64,000 nt of DNA from Lepisosteus oculatus (Eukaryota > Chordata > Actinopteri > Semionotiformes > Lepisosteidae), in the NCBI RefSeq assembly GCF_040954835.1, contig NC_090699.1, forward strand, positions 17,911,817 to 17,975,816, read 5' to 3'. Each line of letters starts with the position of its first letter. Position 1 is the stretch's first letter. A model generated the notes under the pieces. It was given only the letters and a program-made list of their open reading frames with translations, ran no database searches and was not told the origin of the DNA. Of the stretch, positions 35,881 through 48,010 are shown in pieces. The translations under genes were made by a program, and so were the position numbers.

Positions 35881-35955
35881 GTGGGCAGTTCTTGACCACT
35901 CCCATCGCAGGGAGTGGTCAAGAACTGCCCACAGTTCTTGACCACTCCCTGCTCC
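35881..35955. repeat. Perfect 23-bp inverted repeat plus a third arm copy
   Basis: 35881-35903 is the exact reverse complement of 35910-35932, with a 6-base loop (ATCGCA). Directly after it, 35933-35949 repeats AGTTCTTGACCACTCCC in the orientation of the left arm. The stem is GC-balanced and has no mismatch. Confidence 0.97.
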
Positions 35956-37599
35956 AGCAGTGCTCTGTGCTTTGTTGTAGTGTTTACTAGGCGCCTCTAA
36001 ATTCTCTGGCTCTCTTCCTTGTCTGGCGCCTTTGCCTTTGGATCCTCATCCCTGGTTTGGCTTGACTTTGTCTCCTGGGTTTGCTTCTTTGTACTGTTAT
36101 TTTCTGGCTTTGAACCCTGTTACATATTCAGATTACTGCTCTCAACTGTGTTTCTCTGTACTGTCCCTTGTCTTTTGCCTGGCTATGAACACTGTGTTCT
36201 CGGGCTGTGACCCTGAATTGTGTTTTGTGTGTTTACATGTTTACTGCTGCCTGCTCAGCTACTTATTTCTCCCTGCGTTTGGCTTCTTCCTTTGAAACTT
36301 GGGCTGCAATTTCCATGAGCAGCGAACATTACAAACGCAATCCTGCCACTGTCAGGGTGTCATCTTAATTTTTCACCTTTCAATTGGGCTATCCTGTTCT
36401 TCCATACCCCCTCTGGGATCGTAGCTCTTCCATGGCATTCCCCACTTGAGAGAGACTGTGGGGTCCTCTTCTTCCTGGGCTGCTCTTCACTTGGCTCTGC
36501 TCTCAGACAGTGCTAGATTTTCTCACCAACTCTTCGCTCTCTGTCTTCATTAATCTCCAGGCATTGGAGTATTCAACCTTCAAAGCTGCTAGGTCTTTCT
36601 GACGTCTGTACGTTTCAAGGGCAGTATAAGTCTCAGGACCTGCATCCACACTCTGAGTATTTAATTTAAGACTCAGCAGTAGAGGCTACGAGTTGGAAAT
36701 GGTCTGTGCCAGTGATGTTTTTAAAAGTTGAGATCAAAAGAAATTAATTTTGTAAGCATTTATGAACAGATTTTTGAAACACTCTTGTGGAGTGAGTCAG
36801 CATGATACAACATTAGAAATTGTGATTTTATTTTGTCTTGTATGAAAATCAAGACTATCCTGGCCTTAAGCACTATTATCTGTGATGTAATGCGTAATGT
36901 AATGGTCTGTCCCTGTCCACAAATCTCTACATCATAATCTCCGTTTCAAAATAAATGCTGCTGTGGCTTTTGGTCTAGATTGCTAATGCCTAAAATTCTG
37001 ACCACAGCAATAATGGGGGGAAAAAAGTCACATGAACTTAGATCATCGTTCTACATTAGACACAGCATATTCATTTTGTGTTCAGTAAGGATGTTTTCAG
37101 CTTTAAAAAAAAAGTTAACTGATATGACTTGTTAGAAATCTGACTAAAGGTCATGAAACGCAGATAAAATGCCCAGTCCTGAAAACATTTTTTTAAGAGA
37201 GGAAGAGTTTAGGGCTCTGGGACCAGTTTTTCTGAGCGTGCCTGTTAAAGTTGGCACAGTCAATAGATCTGTACAGTATGGAGGCTTTGAGGATATTGTG
37301 ACATAATGGCGTATTACCATTATTAGAAATTCAAGAAGGAAGCACTTAGCCATCGTCGGTTTCACTGATGAATAAAGTGATTAAATGCCAGTATTCAGAA
37401 GCCACTCTCGGGAAGTTTAAGACAGGAAGACATGCCAGAGAACCTGACTGAAACTGCTGAATATCAAAAGAAACCCCCCACTGGTTTAATATTTTAGAAA
37501 CTAAAGGCTAAGGGTTTTGGCTATCGATTAAATGTTTTTGGCACCATTTAGAGTAATTGATCATTCATGACTGACTGATACTCTTCAGTGCCTTTGTTG

Positions 37600-38170
37600 T
37601 AAGAGCACTTCATTAGTGAGAGAGTGGATTGGGCTCAGGTGATGAGGTGGTTTAATCTCCTGGTGAAAATCGAGAAAGGAAATAATGTTTCACTCTTATC
37701 AAGAGGAGATGGTCTTCCGCCATAAGTGTGTTGCAGGCTAGACTGAGTTACCTGGAAGAACCTGTCGGCAGTGGAGCCAGATTCTCCAATAACAAGTGGA
37801 GTTTTCTGTAGAACAGCCAGATGGGTCTCAGTGAGTGTGACATGCGCACATCATGCTGATTGCTGTACAACAGACCAGTTGATGGGGAGGTCTAGGTGTG
37901 CTGGTGTGATCAGGAATATCTAATCTCTCAGCCTCCTCTTGTAGAAGTTGATGACAGCCGGGCTGCATGATGCTACACCGATCATGTCCTGGGACCCCAC
38001 TTGTGCTCGTGTAACAACAGCTTGTTGCAAGATGAAAACCTGACGGTTAATTTCATAAATACCCTACTCCCCGGACTTGAGGCCCATGGAACACCTGCAG
38101 ATTGAACTGGGATGACATGTGCCATCAAGGGCTCAGAGACCAGTAAACAGTCACATTTGTCCAGGTCATG
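37600..38170 (+). mobile_element. Tc1/mariner-like transposase relic
   Basis: Broken plus-strand frames show Tc1 signatures in order: RQWSQIL, then HADCC, then YSPDLRPMEHLQIELG, equivalent to the usual SPDLNPIEHLWDELG block with the last catalytic acidic residue. The frames carry stops and shifts, so no active enzyme is possible. The ends were not located; coordinates cover only the recognisable coding part. Confidence 0.65.
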
Positions 38171-38567
38171 TTCCTGCCAATGATCACAGTTCCACAAGCC
38201 AAGTGAAAGGATCTTAGTGAAAGGCATGCATCACACGTGTACCGTTTATACGGCTTCCTCATGGTAACCACACAGCCTGAAAGCCTGCGACTTTCCCCCT
38301 CTTTATCAAGCCCCCTGATACCGAACGTCTATGCAAAGTGAATTGCCCTCTGTCATCTCTGTCTGTTTGTTTAGAGAAAGACTGGCCTTTGTTCCTCTCC
38401 TGTTGCAGGACAGGGCTAAGTTTCTTCTGAGGCTTAGCGCCGACTCTGGCCGAGTGCGCTCTGCGCCCCCTGCCCTCTGGAGCCGAGGCGGCTGTCCAGG
38501 GAGTTCTGCTGCTGCTGCTGCTAGTAACCTCCCCCGTGTTCCTCTGTTCCAGCCAGGGCAGGCGGAG

Positions 38568-41500
38568 ATGGCAGGAGGCCAGCTGACCGTGCGGCGCTGG
38601 ACGACGAAGCACGTGGCCCGGTGGCTGAGGGAGGAGGGCTTCAGCGACTACGTGGACCTCCTGTGCAACAGGCACCGGCTGGACGGCACCTCGCTGCTGT
38701 CGCTGACCGAGTACGACCTCCGCTCCCCGCCCCTGGAGCTGAAGGTGCTGGGGGACATAAAGCGTCTGATGGTCTCCATCCGCAAGCTGCAGAAGCAGAA
38801 CAGCGACGTCCTGGAGGAGCTGGGGTACACGTGCGAGGGCTGGCCCGCGGCCGCCGGGGCGCCCCAACTGCAGGCCGCCGACTGGCTGTGCAACGGGGAC
38901 CCGGCGCGGGACTGCGACGGCGCCCTCTCCAGCCTGGGCGCAGAGCCCTACCAGCCGTACGCCAACGGGAAGTACAAGCAGCACCCGCGCCGGCTGGACC
39001 CCGAGTACTGGAAGACCGTCCTGAGCTGCGTGTACGTCGTCTTTGTGTTCGGGTTCACGTCCTTCGTCATGGTGATCGTGCACGAGCGGGTGCCCGACAT
39101 GCGCACCTACCCGCCGCTGCCCGACATTTTCCTGGACAGGTGGGTGTTCCCCCCGGGTGCCGGGTTCTGCAGCCTGAAGCCCTGCAGGGGCTTTCCGAGG
39201 CCTCTGGTTTGTAACCTTTTGGCCCACCTGGCCTGTGAGATAGGTCGTAGCTGATGGATCCAAGGATCTCCTCCAGCTGCTTCTCGTAAGAAGAAAGGGT
39301 ATTGGCTTTAAACACATGCCTGTACAGCTCCTTCCAGACTCCTGCCACCATCTCTGTAAAGGGTGTCCTCTTTTTGAGGATCTCGCTGTGCTGTTTTATC
39401 AGCTTCAGATACTTGGCTGTGTAATCTGTTCCACATTCCCACAATCCAAAAGTTCGTGTGACAGTTGCTCTTTGAACTAGTGCTGAAGGTTGGCTGACAC
39501 CTTTTTGTGAATTTCTAAGCGCGAGGCAAGTAACGCGTTTTTAACCAGAGTGAGAGAGTTCGAGAACTGCAAATGTGGGATGGGCACAGTTTTTCATGTT
39601 GCTCTTCCAGTATTCTACACTCACACAGTGGATTGGGCACTGTGTGAATCACTGTGTGATTGTGTACCACGACACAATCAGATTTCAGGAGGAGCTTCGC
39701 ACATAGAAATGTATGAACATAATTAGCATTATGTTATGCATTATAACATATTCATAAAATTCCCAAGCGTTCATGGTTTAACGCATATGCCGGCAATACA
39801 GTGTAAAAACAGAGGACTCTTTTGGCTGCCAGCCTGCTGTATTGTAAAGTAGCCTCTTATTTAACCTGCCTGAGTATTTTAAAGTGAAGTGAGGCGGATA
39901 GGCTGCTCACACTGATGATATGAACCTGATTTGACGCTGTTAAAAACAAAAGCCTGGACAGAAACAGTGAGAGACAAAACAGCTGACGGCAAGGATATCC
40001 GTGAAGGCCAAGGTTTGAAAAGTCTGGCTGCCGGTCGTGACGCATGGCTGATGTTAGGCGAAGCAGGGTGCATACAGTGGTTATGTTTCTAAAACTGGAG
40101 TCTAAACGGAACGCCTAGTTTCTGCCAGTAAACGTATGCTACAGAAGTGTACGAAGGTTTGGTAGGGTGTAGTCCTTGGCCAAGGCTGTTGGAATACTTG
40201 AGAAAGTCATAAATAGTAGGGTTTTTAGGTATTTGTTTACCTTTTGTATGATCTCTGACATTAAGAACTTCTTCCATCCATCCCAGATTTTTTTAATCTC
40301 TACATCCAGTTCAGGGTTGTGGGTGTGTCTGAGCCTGTTCTGGCAAGAGGAGGCCACAATACAGGCCTTGATAATCGCACGTGATGACCGCTGCGCCACT
40401 CTGCTGCCCGGGGTCTTATTTCTTGGAAAAGTAATGATGTTAGAGGCTACAATCTTTATCTTATCCCGATGCCTTCGTATCCAGAGTAGAAGTGCAAAGG
40501 TCCTTGCGTCCCGTGTGGATGAACTGCCTGCTGCTTCACGGTGAATGAATTGGAAGGGTTCTCTCCTTAAGGGGCAGTTCTCACCTTGTACGTGAGCAAT
40601 ACTCATTCTGGTAGGGATGCTCTTTTCCATTTAAATTTCTCTTTGTTTCTTAGCTGACAAAAACAAAACAATTCCCACACTGAGTAATGTGCCCAGTACT
40701 TTTTGATGACATGAGTCCGAGCAGACTTTGCAGGTGTTCACCGAGTATGTGAAATGATGGTGGTTAAGCCTGCCCTGCCGGTGGAATAGGTTAACCTGTA
40801 CACTGGGAAGATCAGCAGCGCTGCTCTGGAAATGGCCTGAAGGTTTGTCTTGTCCTGAAGCTGCAATCCTGATGCGGTCGATGTTTGTTTCCTCTCCGCA
40901 CTGCTCGCGCTGTGATCGCAAAGTCAAGCTGCCCCGCCTGCTTTCAGAGCTGGAAACTGGGACGCGTGAGCACAGGCACAAAGATGGTAAAAAAAAAAAC
41001 AGAGGAAAGAAGCTGATATAATCCCCCGACACACATGCAAAAAGTGGTAAAATATGATGTCCCTCTGCCACAGATGAATTAAAAGACATGTCCTGGAACG
41101 CCCTGTGTAGCCTAGCAGTGGTAAACTCTGGTTTTGTCTTTTTGTTGCAGTGTACCCAGAATACCTTGGGCCTTTGCCATGGCTGAAGCCTGCGGTGTGG
41201 TTCTGTGCAATATTTGGTTGCTGGTGCTGCTTCTTCACAAACACAGGTACTGTGACACGAGCTAAGAGAAGCTCTTTTCTGGGGGCGGTGCATGTGTAGT
41301 ACATTCTACGGTTTTGTACACGGTGAGGGACAGCGATGTGCTCCTGGCTACTAATCCACTTAGGACTGTAATGGCTCCCTGCAGCTCAAGTCAATAGATG
41401 TTTTCTTGCCTTGTTCACATCAGTAATTGTTCAAATGCAAAACGTTTTGTTTCCGTTGTAGTCAGTGGTGTCATAGTCCTTGTGCCATTGTTTTCGTCCC

Positions 41501-44338
41501 CAGGTTCGTTCTTTGGAAAGTTCACTGGGCTGTTCGTGTTCAGAACTAACTTGCGCTAGGACACGCTGCTTGACAAGTTTAGTATCGTTTAGTCTGTGAA
41601 CTTTTTGGCCTCTTAGCCTTCTGCCCATTGGAATGTCCTTGCAGGTCGATTCTCTTGCGTCGGCTGTGCAGTCTCATGGGAACTGTGTTCATGCTGCGCT
41701 GCGTCACGATGTTCGTCACCTCCCTCTCTGTGCCTGGACAGCACTTGCAGTGCTCAGGAAAGGCAAGTTGGCAGCTCTGAAACTGAGTGCTGCAGTTACT
41801 TTTGGTGTTTAATATAACATTTTGGTTATGTAATGCTCTAAAGAGGATTTCCTTTTTGACAAATCTCAATCACTCAGAGCCCAGAGCCCTGGCTGGTTAA
41901 CCCCAGTCCACCCTCTGCGGTGCTTAGACAGCTGTACTCTGCTGCTTGGGGGGGAATCTCAGTCACAGTCGGCTGTGATGTGACGCAGGCTCGAACCCGT
42001 GGTCAGCCAGTGCTCAGGCGAGCACTTATACTGAGCCACTTTATCCTTTTTTAACATCCCCATAACCCATACGGAGAAGCCATTTACTTTTTTTAGCTTT
42101 CATGAAAAAAAAAATCTTTTTGTAAGATTCAGCTGCACATTTGGAGAGGCGCGCAGCTAGCGACTGAAGATTTTGCCCCGGTGCCACGTCAAGCTGCCTG
42201 TATAACTTTGAATCGATTTTCAGTCGTCATTCCACTAAAAGGGCTCCCACAGTTAGAGCGTTTGTGAAGTGCTGGAACATTTTAAGATGTAGTGTTTGGG
42301 CAGTTAAATGATGGGGCTGAATGGAAAATGTAGCCTATTAAATGTTCCAGTTGCCGAGTCCTACAGGCAAGCTCCAGCGTATAACAAATGTCAGTATATC
42401 AGAATTCCTTCTCCAGCTCTGGTAGAAATTATTTTCATTTTTCCCTTAATTTTCTCTTTATATACATTTCTTTAAAAATTGCTAGGCAGCACTTTCCTTT
42501 TTGTAGCTAGAATGTAAAACCTTAAGGTTTATCTTCTCACCAGATCTTTGTATACGCAGTCTTATTTGACTCTCACTTGAATCTGTTAAAAGAAGATGCT
42601 GTTGGAGTATAAGATGACTTCCTCTTGTTTCTGTGGCTTCACATCTAGTTTATTTGGCAAGTAGTATCTAATTGATTCACATTCATCGTACATCATTTCT
42701 TTAACAACATAGAGGAGAGCTTGTTCCATACTCCCACTCCCCTTGGTGTAACGGCGTGCCTCTGCTGGGAAGAAATCTGCTGGGTTGACTTGTTTCTAAA
42801 CGTTTTAAAACATGCTGGAAGCCCAGAATAGGATGGGCCATGATATGTACAGTGATTGTACACAGTTGAAGTGAGAACTTTTTTCCTGGTTCATTTCCCC
42901 CCAAATTCTGCCTCTTCCAGATCTATGGGGACATTTGGGCGAAACTGCGACGAGCCGTGGCCATCTGGAGTGGCTTCGGGATGACACTGACCGGGGTGCA
43001 CACGTGTGGCGATTATATGTTCAGCGGGCACACAGTCGTTCTGACAATGCTGAACTTCTTTGTGACGGAATGTAAGTGCAGAACGGAATGTTCTAGGTGT
43101 AATAACAGCGGTTCGACTGTAGTAGTACGCAGCGGTTGCTCTGCAAATCCCTCGGTTAGAATGACATTAGAACACTTTTTATACATTTAATATCTTATTT
43201 TATACCTCTGTTCTACATGCAGTTACTGTGTGGCTTGAAAAAGCTGTGAGTAATACAAACTACATGAGATGCATCTAAACTTCCCCAGTCTTATGCCACA
43301 GAGATGAGTTGTTTTAGTTTACCAGTGACTCCAGTTACTAACTGGTTGTGTTTTAGAAGGTAAAAATCCTTAAATGTAATAGCCGGATTTGAAGTAGGAA
43401 GTGTTTCTTGAGTAAGTTTAAGTAGGTAGCTGCGTCAGTATGTGTAGGCTGCAAAGGAACAAGTTAAGGTTTATTCCATGCTGAAAAGAAACAACGTTGG
43501 AACCTTCTTCAGGTGTGGAAGCCCAACAGTTGAAACATTGTTTTTCTTTTCTTCCCTTCAACATGGAATAAACCTTCACTTGTTCCAGTGTTTCTTGAAT
43601 GTCTTGCTACGCCTCTGCTGCCATCAGGTGGTCTTTGTCATTATTGCACAAAATTCAAATTCCTGGGACAACAGCACCTCAGTTCTGTCATGGAGTGTTA
43701 GATCACTGATGAAATGTCAGGAAAAACATGGTGTAAGTTTATCGATGGTGATTTTTTTTTTCCCCCCACATACTACTGTTCATGTAGCAAAACGGTACAT
43801 GAAAAATCAGAGACGTAGTGAAATGTGGTCACAGTAGGATCTGGATATGCAAAGTGTATTGTGGTTCTGCCACAAACTACGCAAGTCCTCAAAGTAAAAA
43901 TAAAATGACAATGTTCTGCATTACACTCTGCAGTAACAGACAAAAGCAACGCAAAGGGAGGCAGACATTGGGATGAAGAACCAGAGAAGGGGAAAGAACC
44001 ATTAAGATGTATTTTCTTCTTTCATTCTCCTAGATACTCCAAGAACCTGGAATTTCATACACACTCTTTCTTGGGTTTTAAACCTGTTTGGCATCTTCTT
44101 CATCCTGGCTGCCCACGAGCACTACTCGATCGACGTCTTCATCGCCTTCTACATCACCACGAGACTGTTCCTCTACTACCACACGCTGGCGAACACCCGG
44201 GCCTACCAGCAGAGCCGCCGGGCCCGCATCTGGTTCCCCATGTTCTCCTTCTTCGAGTGCAACGTCAACGGGCCAGTGCCCAACGAGTACTGCTGGCCCT
44301 TCTCCAGGCCCACCTTCATGAGGAGGCTGATAGGATAG
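38568..44338 (+). CDS. SAMD8: SAMD8, sphingomyelin synthase-related protein (SMSr)
   Basis: Coding exons: 38568-39139, 41151-41246, 41645-41762, 42921-43071 and 44034-44338, giving 413 aa (human 415). ATG follows acceptor CTGTTCCAG and a short leader. Residues about 10-75 form the SAM domain ([32 protein letters not shown]); membrane segments start at about residue 150 ([20 protein letters not shown]). The lipid-phosphatase-like catalytic residues are all present: H299 in [11 protein letters not shown]342 and D346 in HYSIDV. C-terminus reads [18 protein letters not shown]. Family knowledge: an ER membrane enzyme that makes ceramide phosphoethanolamine and senses ceramide; the SAM domain drives oligomerisation. 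Intron 3 uses a GC donor (GGAAAG/GCAAGT at 41763); the others are GT-AG. Exon 1 is much more GC-rich than its surroundings. Gene model confidence is very high. Confidence 0.97.
39140..41150 (+). other. SAMD8: SAMD8 intron after the first coding exon
   Basis: Contains a LINE fragment (39236-39445), a small CACACAGTG / CACTGTGTG hairpin near 39620 and a decayed dispersed repeat at about 40270-40415 (GCCTGTTCTGGCAAGAGGAG). The rest is unremarkable. Confidence 0.7.
39236..39445 (-). mobile_element. LINE 3'-end fragment, copy 4
   Basis: The minus strand encodes [20 protein letters not shown] then [16 protein letters not shown], the same C-terminal signature as copies at 17.9 and 26.4 kb, here preceded by an in-frame stretch ([16 protein letters not shown]). 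Confidence 0.65.
42655..42845 (-). mobile_element. LINE 3'-end fragment, copy 5
   Basis: It shares GAGCTTGTTCCATACTCCCA-type sequence with the 26.4 kb copy, then TGCTGGGAAGAAATCTGCTG. Inside SAMD8 intron 3, close to the exon at 42921. Confidence 0.5.
43450..43590. mobile_element. Foldback element, copy C (hammerhead-like core on one strand)
   Basis: GGAACAAGT at the left end is inverted as ACTTGTTCC at the right, with TTTATTCCATGCTGAAAAGA against CAACATGGAATAAACC. The minus strand reads CCTGAAGAAGGTTCC, and the plus strand contains CAACAGTTGAAACATTG. Together these resemble CTGAAGA and GAAAC parts of a hammerhead core. It lies in SAMD8 intron 4. Confidence 0.75.
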
Positions 44339-47300
44339 AGCCCTGGGCCCGGCTCCGGAGCCCCGGAGCAGGTGTGTTTCGCGGGGCCCCAGGTGAGGCA
44401 CGAGTCTGCCCGCGACACAGCGTTCGCGGAGGAGCTACAGAGTGACCTGGTGAATTGTTCTATTTGGGGGATAGATGATTTGCACAAAACATCCTGTTGA
44501 AATCCTGTTGACACCCTTTCGGCTGTTATTAGGCGGAGAGGCCTGCGCTCCAGGTGACTGCGGGAGGGCCACCGTCGGCCTGCACCGGAGAAAGAAGCTC
44601 GAGACCTGGGCACGGTTTCTCTCTCTTCCCCGTCTGCTTGAAACTCGACTTGCCTCCCCCATAACACGTCAAATGTTTTACTGAAGAGCTATATTGTTGT
44701 TGAGGAAAAATTCCTTTTTTGTCCCAAATTGAAGTGAGAAAACGAAACGTGTTTACCGCGGTGTGCAGTTTGGTTATTGGGGACATTTTTGAAAATCGTA
44801 CGGAATATTAGATATTGCGTACCTGGGCAACACGTACCGCTGCTGAAATGGCAGCAAGTTAAACTCGTGTTAAAGAGAAAGGTGGCACCATTCCTTGAGA
44901 TATAGTGAGTAAAATGATTGAATAAGTTGGGTTATACTAAAAGGGTGGCGGTGTTGACATTGAAGAAGTTATTAATCATTGTGTCCGCAGTGCACAGCTT
45001 TGGTTTGAGTATTGAAATGCTCTCTCTTATGTGGACCTGTTGCAGCTCACTTACCCTGCATCCTGTCAGGCGATGACTGGTATCAGAGGAGGCTTCGTTT
45101 AAAAACCTCTCCAAAGACTGGAACAGAAATCATCACTTTAGACATTATTCCATTTGTCATTGTGGTATTCATAGAAATATTTTCTTGATGCTAACAAACC
45201 AAACTTTTATTTAACCAATTTGGACTTTGCACAGTTCTGTTATACCCACTGTTTTTTCATCACAGATGTTCGAACTTGAACAAGGTGAGCTGTGATCAAA
45301 ATTGATGGCTCTGAGCTCCCTATACGTTTGAGCCCTGATAAGGCATTAAGAATGTAAACGTATGTAGTTCTGCTAAATTAAATTGGCTGTGAAGAAGCTT
45401 ATGGAATTATCCGAAAAGTCAGAATTTTTTGACGTCACTTGAAAGAAACCTACAAGTAAAGCTGTGCACTTCAGATTAGATGACTTTATCTGCCTTTCCA
45501 GGATTTTCATTATTTTCTAAAAAGCTATTCATGTCTGTGTCTTAATTTATAGAGTATTTTTAAAAATATATATTTTTATTTAAATTTTGTAAATCACTGA
45601 AATTTTGCTTAAAAATGCAAAAACGGTATAACACTCAGAGTAATTCCTGGAAGTGATAATGGTTTACGGTGATGCACTAAATGAGATGGAATACTTTTGT
45701 CTTGAGGGATAAACTTTTGGGAGTGTGCTTCCTGCAGTGCACAGTGGTTAGACACATGCAAAAAACACTCCTCTAGCAGAGGTAAAGATTTAGCTGTGGC
45801 TCTTTTTGATCTTAATTCAATAAAATCTGATTTTTTTTATGCAGGTGGGTAGTAGGCATCTGTCCCTCATTGACCTGCATATGTGTCTGCATATAGACAC
45901 CTGTACTGCAAATGTTTTATAAATACAGAATACAGCAAAACCATAAAAGTGCATTGCATTTAAACTGTCAGATTTAATATTTCCGCTTAATTTGTATCCA
46001 GTACATATTTTACAACCTTTATTACTGGGTGATGGAATTGATATTCAGCTCTGCATTGTCACACAATGGACAAGGGGATGTTACAGTTCTATGGTGCTCA
46101 TGCTGAAATGAACTGAGGAAGGTTTTATCATGTAACAGTTGAAAATCTGTGTACGAATGTCGTTTTTGTTGCATATTCTCAAACGGAAACCCCAAGATGG
46201 AATTGTCATGAGGGCTGGTGATTATCGCCTCTCTGCATCGGAGTGACACCACAGTGAAAAGCATGAGAATGGCTAACTCGAACCTGGCAATGATGTGAGC
46301 ACACTGTAGCTTCTGTAATGGAACAGCTCTTATATTTGGTTACATTACATTTGATCTGTCTTTGAGACTTTCTGTATGCGTCATCTTTGTCTATTTCATT
46401 GCAGAATTTTGGATTTCCTTGCTTTGAAAGATTCCCAGTTACAGACACCCCCTGTCCCACAGTTATAAAAAAGGTTCATTTTAACTTAAGTGACAGCTAC
46501 ATACAGTATGTGCATCTGTTCTTTCATAGCTTTCATGGCTTTGTTTCTAGCTCCTAAAAAGAAATGATTTTTTCCCCCAGTTTCCTTCATTGCATGGATT
46601 TAATTTCCACTTTTCTGTAAAGCAACCTATAGCAAAACATCAAGTCCTGTCCATGTTTAAAGGTTTTCTTTAAACGTTTGTGTGAATTATTGCTTTATAA
46701 ACTTACATTGAACGGTCGATAATCAAAACCTTCCAAGTTTCCCAGATGTCCTCTTTTTACGTACCTACATTACAAATGCTGCAAGGTTAGGTATAATGCA
46801 GTCCTTTTTTATCACACCTGAGCCTCTGTTTTTTTTAAGCTGGAGTTACTGTAAGTACGACACACTCTTATACCATAAGCCTTTTCTTATGCAAATATGC
46901 AAAACACTTTACTGCTTAGCATCCTTTCTCTAGCTGATTGATTTTATTTTCTATTAAAAACTTAAAAAGTTCATTTATTTTGACAGCACTTGGATGGGAG
47001 TTATTGCACTAGCGCTGTGCTCCTTGTGAAGCACGTGATTATATTAAGCAGTTCCTCACTGCGCTGCCCTCAGAGTAGATAGTTTGTGAGGTGCAGTGCT
47101 TGTGTAGAGTGCTTCCAAATGACCAGGCAGCTGCTCACCAGGTTGCTTGATGACTTTAGTGCACTATAGTCTTTTTGTACCCAGGTTGCCCAGCTGTGAA
47201 TAACTTCAGATTGATTCACTTGTTTAACATAAAAATGCACATCACGTGCTCTAGTTGCCATTAAAGATATTGGGGTGTGATTCTCATTCTCTAAACTCTG

Positions 47301-48010
47301 GTGTCATGCATTTAAGAGAAAGGGCCTCCAGTGGTACTGTAAGTAATGTTTTAATAAAGAGCACTAGCTAAGCTATGGTAGAACTACATTGAAATAACTA
47401 CATAATGCAAAGTTCTTTTCCGTTTTGAAGTATTAACTAATTTTGTGTAATTGACTCAACTGCACTTTGGGGAGATGATTTTGTTTCAATGTTTACAGTT
47501 TTTTTTTTCTGTGCAGTATTCAGTAGACCTGTAGACATAGGGAAATTAGCAAGTGCTGACTGCTACAGTGTTCCCCTTGTTAGTACATGTAGGAAAGAAA
47601 ATGTTTTTGAGCAATACAACTCGACACTACTTTTGGTTTTTCTTGCATATTTTATAGTGTCTTTTTGTCAAAACACATGAACAGAACAAAACCAGAAAAA
47701 TGAGTACATCATCTGTTGGTTGCCTTGGTAGTGTACGTATTTTTACTCGGTTCTGTTTTTGTTTTCAATACCAATAACATTACATTGCCTGCAATTTAAC
47801 ATCTTTTCAGTGTCTTGTGTATATTTGACATTATCTTCAATAGACAAAGCAGATGAAATTTGTGTCTTTTAAAGGTGCAGCTCTTTGAAGTACAGATAGC
47901 ATAACTCAAGGTTATACTGCATTATCAAAGGGTACTAAACCATTTAATACCTACATGTTGTTGCTTTACAACTCTGTGATAAGGCTGCTGCAATAAATAA
48001 AAAACCTTTT
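44339..48010 (+). other. SAMD8: SAMD8 3' untranslated region (inferred extent)
   Basis: No coding structure was seen in this AT-rich stretch. AATAAA signals occur at 45819-45824 and 47992-47997, so both a short and a long 3'UTR are possible. Confidence 0.55.

Larger units (their letters stand above)
30601..38552 (+). other. SAMD8: Large 5' intron of SAMD8 (inferred)
   Basis: About 8.9 kb if the leader exon ends at 29679. It contains a dispersed repeat (32137-32290), SINE copy 3, a perfect hairpin (35881-35932) and a Tc1-like relic (37600-38170). At 35990-36350 it is C/T-rich with low complexity and no recognised coding content. No coding exon was found. Confidence 0.5.

Noticed and set aside
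35990-36350. C/T-rich stretch considered as a decayed mobile-element end
   Set aside because: No terminal repeats, target duplication or coding trace that I could support.
38331-38567. In-frame N-terminal extension of SAMD8
   Set aside because: The stretch is intronic, ends in a clean acceptor, and the [17 protein letters not shown] start matches the family.
38259-39317. 352-codon minus-strand frame opposite SAMD8
   Set aside because: Antisense of the GC-rich SAMD8 first coding exon; SAMD8 is unmistakable on the plus strand.
40139-41304. Minus-strand frames of 120-220 codons in SAMD8 introns
   Set aside because: They run through a dispersed repeat and across a SAMD8 exon with no splice structure or family match.
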